From Phycisphaerales bacterium (GTDB lineage Bacteria > Planctomycetota > Phycisphaerae > Phycisphaerales > UBA1924): a DNA stretch of 64,000 nucleotides. Made by a program: the position numbers and the translations under genes. The stretch spans positions 1 through 64,000 of the forward strand of contig JADZER010000010.1 in assembly GCA_020850415.1 (NCBI GenBank), written 5' to 3'. Of the stretch, positions 61,508 through 64,000 are shown one piece after another (within the stretch, counting starts at the first letter, position 1; the number at the start of each line of letters is the position of its first letter). The notes below the pieces were generated by a model that saw only the letters and a list, made by a program, of their open reading frames with translations, had not been told where the DNA came from and did not search any database.

Positions 61508-63139
61508 ATGTTCAGGTCACTCATGATGTTCGCCGGGCTCGCGGCGGGCGGTCTGGCGTCCGCCGTCCACGCCCAAGAGGTCGTCGACGACTCCGGCTCG
61601 GCCCGGGGAGGGAAGGTCGGGAGCTGGCCCTCGGTCACCACCGCCGGCGGCGATCTGGCGGCGAGCTACTACTGCGAGTGGGACAACGACCAGGGCACGG
61701 GCGACCAGTACGCGCTGCGGTTCGCGTGGCGTGACGGGGCGGGGTGGCACCGGCACTCGGTCACGAGCGGCGGCGGCGGCGCGTGGAGCCAGCTCGCGCG
61801 GGCCTCGGACGGGACCTACCACATCGTCTACTACGGGTTCGCGGGGCTGAAGTGGGCGTCCGGCTCGGGCACAAGCTGGACCCTGCACCCCGGGACCGCC
61901 TCGATCAACACCTCCTACCCCGTGCGATACTCGCTCGTGCTGGACGACAACGACCGACCGCATGTAACCTACGCGGACGGCGCCGGCGACGGGAACGGGT
62001 CGCTGCGCTACACCTACTGGAACGGCACGGCGTGGGTGCACGACGCGTCGCTCATCGCCGTCGGTGTTGAGACCGGCGGGTCGGCCGGCGGGGACTACCT
62101 CGCGCTGGACAGCGCCGGCGTGCCGCATGTCGTCTATGTCCAGCCGGTCAACGGCACGCTCCCCGGGCCGATCCACCTGCGCCGCCTCGTCGGCGGCGTG
62201 TGGCAGGACGAGCTGATCGGCGCCACCGCGTACGATGTCAAGCTGGTGCTCGACGGTGATGATTTCGCGCACCTCGTCTATAACAACCCTGCGCCCGGGG
62301 GCCTGAGCTCCGCGACCAACGCCTCGGGCGGGTGGGCGCACGAGACCGTGTACACGGAGAGTTGGGCGTCTTCCCTCGCCCTGGATCTCGATCCGGCGGG
62401 GCGGCCGGTGGCCTCGTTCCGCGCGACGATCGCCGGGCTCGACGCGGTGGTCACCTGCTCCAAGCTGGACGGCGTCTGGGTGCGGGCGGTCGTGGAGAGC
62501 GTCGCCGAGGGGCAGGCGGTCGCGGGGATCGGGTCCGATGTCGCTGTCGATGCCGCGGGGGTCCCGCATGTCGTGTACGGCAAGATGTGGTACGACGGCA
62601 CCGGCTGGTTCATCCAGGACTTCATGGCCGGCGTGCCGCAGGGCTCGTGCGTTGTGATCGAGGCGGAGCCGGCGTCGGTGGTCTCGTGCCCGGCGGGTCC
62701 GGCGTCGTTCACGGTGGGGGCGTCGGGGTCGGGGTCGCTGGTCTACCGGTGGCAGGCGAGCGAGGACGGCGGCGCGTGGGCCGACCTGGCGGAGGGGCTC
62801 AACGGGCTCAACGGCGGGGACATCAACGCGGCGGGCGTCGCGACGGCGACGCTGACGCTCACCGGCTTCCGGATCGGCGACGACCCGATCAACCCGCTGT
62901 TCCCGATCCGGGTCCGGGCGGTGGTGAGCGCCGACTGCGGGTCGGCCAGCAGCGCGCCGGCCGACCTTGATGTCTGCCCCGGCGACTTCGATTGCAGCGG
63001 GGCGGTGAACACGCTGGATGTGCTGGCGTTCCTGAACGCCTGGTCGGCGGGCGGCGACGAGGGCGACTTCAACGCCGACGGCACGGTGAACACGCTGGAT
63101 GTGCTGCAGTTCCTCAACGCGTGGAGCGCGGGCTGCTAA
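61508..63139 (+). CDS. secreted sialidase-like propeller protein with GC-type dockerin domain
   Basis: The 543-residue protein has a signal peptide (~1-22) and a propeller-like body (~35-375) with repeats DGTYHIVYYGFAGLKW, NDRPHVTYADGAGD, AGVPHVVYVQPVNG and AGVPHVVYGKMWYD, similar to BNR/sialidase-like folds without recognisable catalytic residues. An Ig-like domain follows (~385-485: LVYRWQASEDGGAWADLA). The dockerin-like domain (CPGDFDCSG to WSAGC) has an extra Cys in the first loop and a GGDEG linker variant. The gene lies in the array, 93 nt after its neighbour. Confidence 0.87.
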   Translation: MFRSLMMFAGLAAGGLASAVHAQEVVDDSGSARGGKVGSWPSVTTAGGDLAASYYCEWDNDQGTGDQYALRFAWRDGAGWHRHSVTSGGGGAWSQLARASDGTYHIVYYGFAGLKWASGSGTSWTLHPGTASINTSYPVRYSLVLDDNDRPHVTYADGAGDGNGSLRYTYWNGTAWVHDASLIAVGVETGGSAGGDYLALDSAGVPHVVYVQPVNGTLPGPIHLRRLVGGVWQDELIGATAYDVKLVLDGDDFAHLVYNNPAPGGLSSATNASGGWAHETVYTESWASSLALDLDPAGRPVASFRATIAGLDAVVTCSKLDGVWVRAVVESVAEGQAVAGIGSDVAVDAAGVPHVVYGKMWYDGTGWFIQDFMAGVPQGSCVVIEAEPASVVSCPAGPASFTVGASGSGSLVYRWQASEDGGAWADLAEGLNGLNGGDINAAGVATATLTLTGFRIGDDPINPLFPIRVRAVVSADCGSASSAPADLDVCPGDFDCSGAVNTLDVLAFLNAWSAGGDEGDFNADGTVNTLDVLQFLNAWSAGC

Positions 63140-63202
63140 GTGTGGGGGTGCGTTCGGGTTTCAGGGTCCCGGCACGGCGTGCCGGATTGCGAGGAGGTTC
63201 CC

Positions 63203-63961
63203 ATGCGTCTCGTTGCTCTGCTCTCTGCCGCGCTCGCGGCGGTCATCCCCGGCGTGGCTGCCGCCCAGGTGCTCTACACGCAGCCGCCGGCTTCCCCCGC
63301 CGGACTGGCCACCTCGTGCTGGTGGGAGCCCGACGACAGCGACTACGACATCCACTGCTGGGATTCGTTCATCCTCCCGGCCGGGGGGACGATCAACGAA
63401 GTCCGCTGGCGCGGCGGGTACGAGTACGGCGGCTCCTACGGGAAGGTGACCGGGTTCGTGATCGGGTTCTACCCGTCCAACTCGTACGGGGGCGAGCCCG
63501 ACCTCTTCGCCGAGCCGGTCGAGTACGCGGTACGGGGCCTCGCCGGCGAGCACTCTGTCGGCACCTTCAACGGCATCCAGATGTTCGAGTACTCGATGAC
63601 GATCTACCCGGGGTTCGTGGCCGAGCCGGGCGTGAAGTACTGGGTCAAGATCCTGGGCTCCAAGACCAACATCCCCGACTGGGGCGTCGCGTGGGGCACC
63701 GGGGGCAACGGCGCCCACTTCCGCTGGATCCGCGGCTACCACCAGTACTTCAGCTACCCGCATGATCTGGCGTTCACGCTGCTCGGCGAGCGGCCGTGCA
63801 GCGCGGACTTCAACAGCGACGGCGCGGTCAACACGCTGGATGTGCTGGCGTTCCTGAACGCCTGGGGTTCGGGCGATCCGCGCGGCGATTTCAACGGCGA
63901 CGGCGCGATCAACACGCTGGATGTGCTGGCGTTTCTGAACGCCTGGAGCGCGGGCTGCTGA
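63203..63961 (+). CDS. small secreted protein with GC-type dockerin domain
   Basis: The 252-residue protein has a signal peptide (~1-21) and an unassigned beta-rich domain of ~170 residues with many aromatic residues (SFILPAGGTINEVRWRGGYE, VTGFVIGFYPSNSYGGEPDL, YWVKILGSKTNIPDWGVAW). The layout resembles the small protein at 58881 and may be a carbohydrate-binding jelly roll, but this is inference. The last 54 residues are the dockerin-like domain (CSADFNSDG to WSAGC). The ATG at 63203 follows GAGGAGG; codons upstream in frame are not conserved. Confidence 0.86.
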   Translation: MRLVALLSAALAAVIPGVAAAQVLYTQPPASPAGLATSCWWEPDDSDYDIHCWDSFILPAGGTINEVRWRGGYEYGGSYGKVTGFVIGFYPSNSYGGEPDLFAEPVEYAVRGLAGEHSVGTFNGIQMFEYSMTIYPGFVAEPGVKYWVKILGSKTNIPDWGVAWGTGGNGAHFRWIRGYHQYFSYPHDLAFTLLGERPCSADFNSDGAVNTLDVLAFLNAWGSGDPRGDFNGDGAINTLDVLAFLNAWSAGC

Positions 63962-63967
63962 GCGGGC

Positions 63968-64000
63968 TCAGTCGTCGACGAGGTCGATAGTCTCCGGCTC
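63968..64000 (-). CDS. possible 3' end of a minus-strand gene (truncated by window)
   Basis: Read on the minus strand from the window edge, the last ten codons give EPETIDLVDD followed by TGA. The acidic C-terminal tail is plausible for a real protein, but only 33 nt are visible. Confidence 0.3.
   Translation of the reverse strand, partial: EPETIDLVDD

Noticed and set aside
40805..63961. Dockerin array considered as a cellulosome with cohesin scaffoldin
   Set aside because: No cohesin domain, glycoside hydrolase catalytic motif or scaffoldin is recognisable, and the terminal Gly-Cys differs from clostridial dockerins.

Overview
The window reads as a very GC-rich chromosome segment from a planctomycete, most likely class Phycisphaerae. 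This is an inference from gene content. The segment has many secreted proteins ending in a double EF-hand dockerin-like domain with a terminal Gly-Cys, an ECF sigma factor paired with a TPR-tailed Ser/Thr kinase, a SecE with a large extra domain, AsmA-like and secretin genes that imply a diderm envelope, and no plasmid or phage genes.

Layout. 1-7.3 kb: an unknown ORF disturbed by a palindromic repeat, a DUF2891 protein, an overlapping PAS/MCP pair (Aer-like sensing split over two genes), a DAACS symporter divergent from an MsbA-like ABC exporter, and a Cys-rich lipoprotein. 7.4-12.8 kb: a secreted transglutaminase-like protein, then the translation/secretion block tRNA-Thr, tuf, rpmG, tRNA-Trp, secE, nusG. 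The usual rplK does not follow; a 1631-residue AsmA-like envelope protein does. 17.9-25.7 kb: gspE and gspD of a type II secretion or pilus system, a small unknown protein, a diguanylate cyclase and a phosphoglycerate-dehydrogenase-like enzyme. 25.9-31.6 kb (minus strand): HEAT-repeat protein, ClpS, a secreted SUMF1-like protein with a CTERM-like tail, and a secreted protein with a dockerin-like end. 31.7-40.7 kb: TPR protein, small membrane protein, methyltransferase, rpiB overlapping a Sua5/arginine-phosphatase-type fusion, a type IV prepilin-like protein, comEC and a UPF0173 hydrolase.

40.8-64.0 kb is the most distinctive part. Twelve plus-strand genes encode secreted beta-propeller, beta-helix, HAF/Kelch-like or unassigned proteins. 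Each ends in a domain of exactly 54 residues that begins with C-x-x-D-F, carries two EF-hand-like loops and finishes at a C-terminal Gly-Cys. The array is interrupted only by a minus-strand ECF sigma/Ser-Thr kinase pair. The N-terminal modules are unrelated to one another, while some domain-coding DNA is identical between distant genes, which suggests module shuffling or gene conversion. No cohesin, sortase-like or other processing enzyme for this domain is seen here. No CRISPR array, rRNA, insertion sequence or phage was found.
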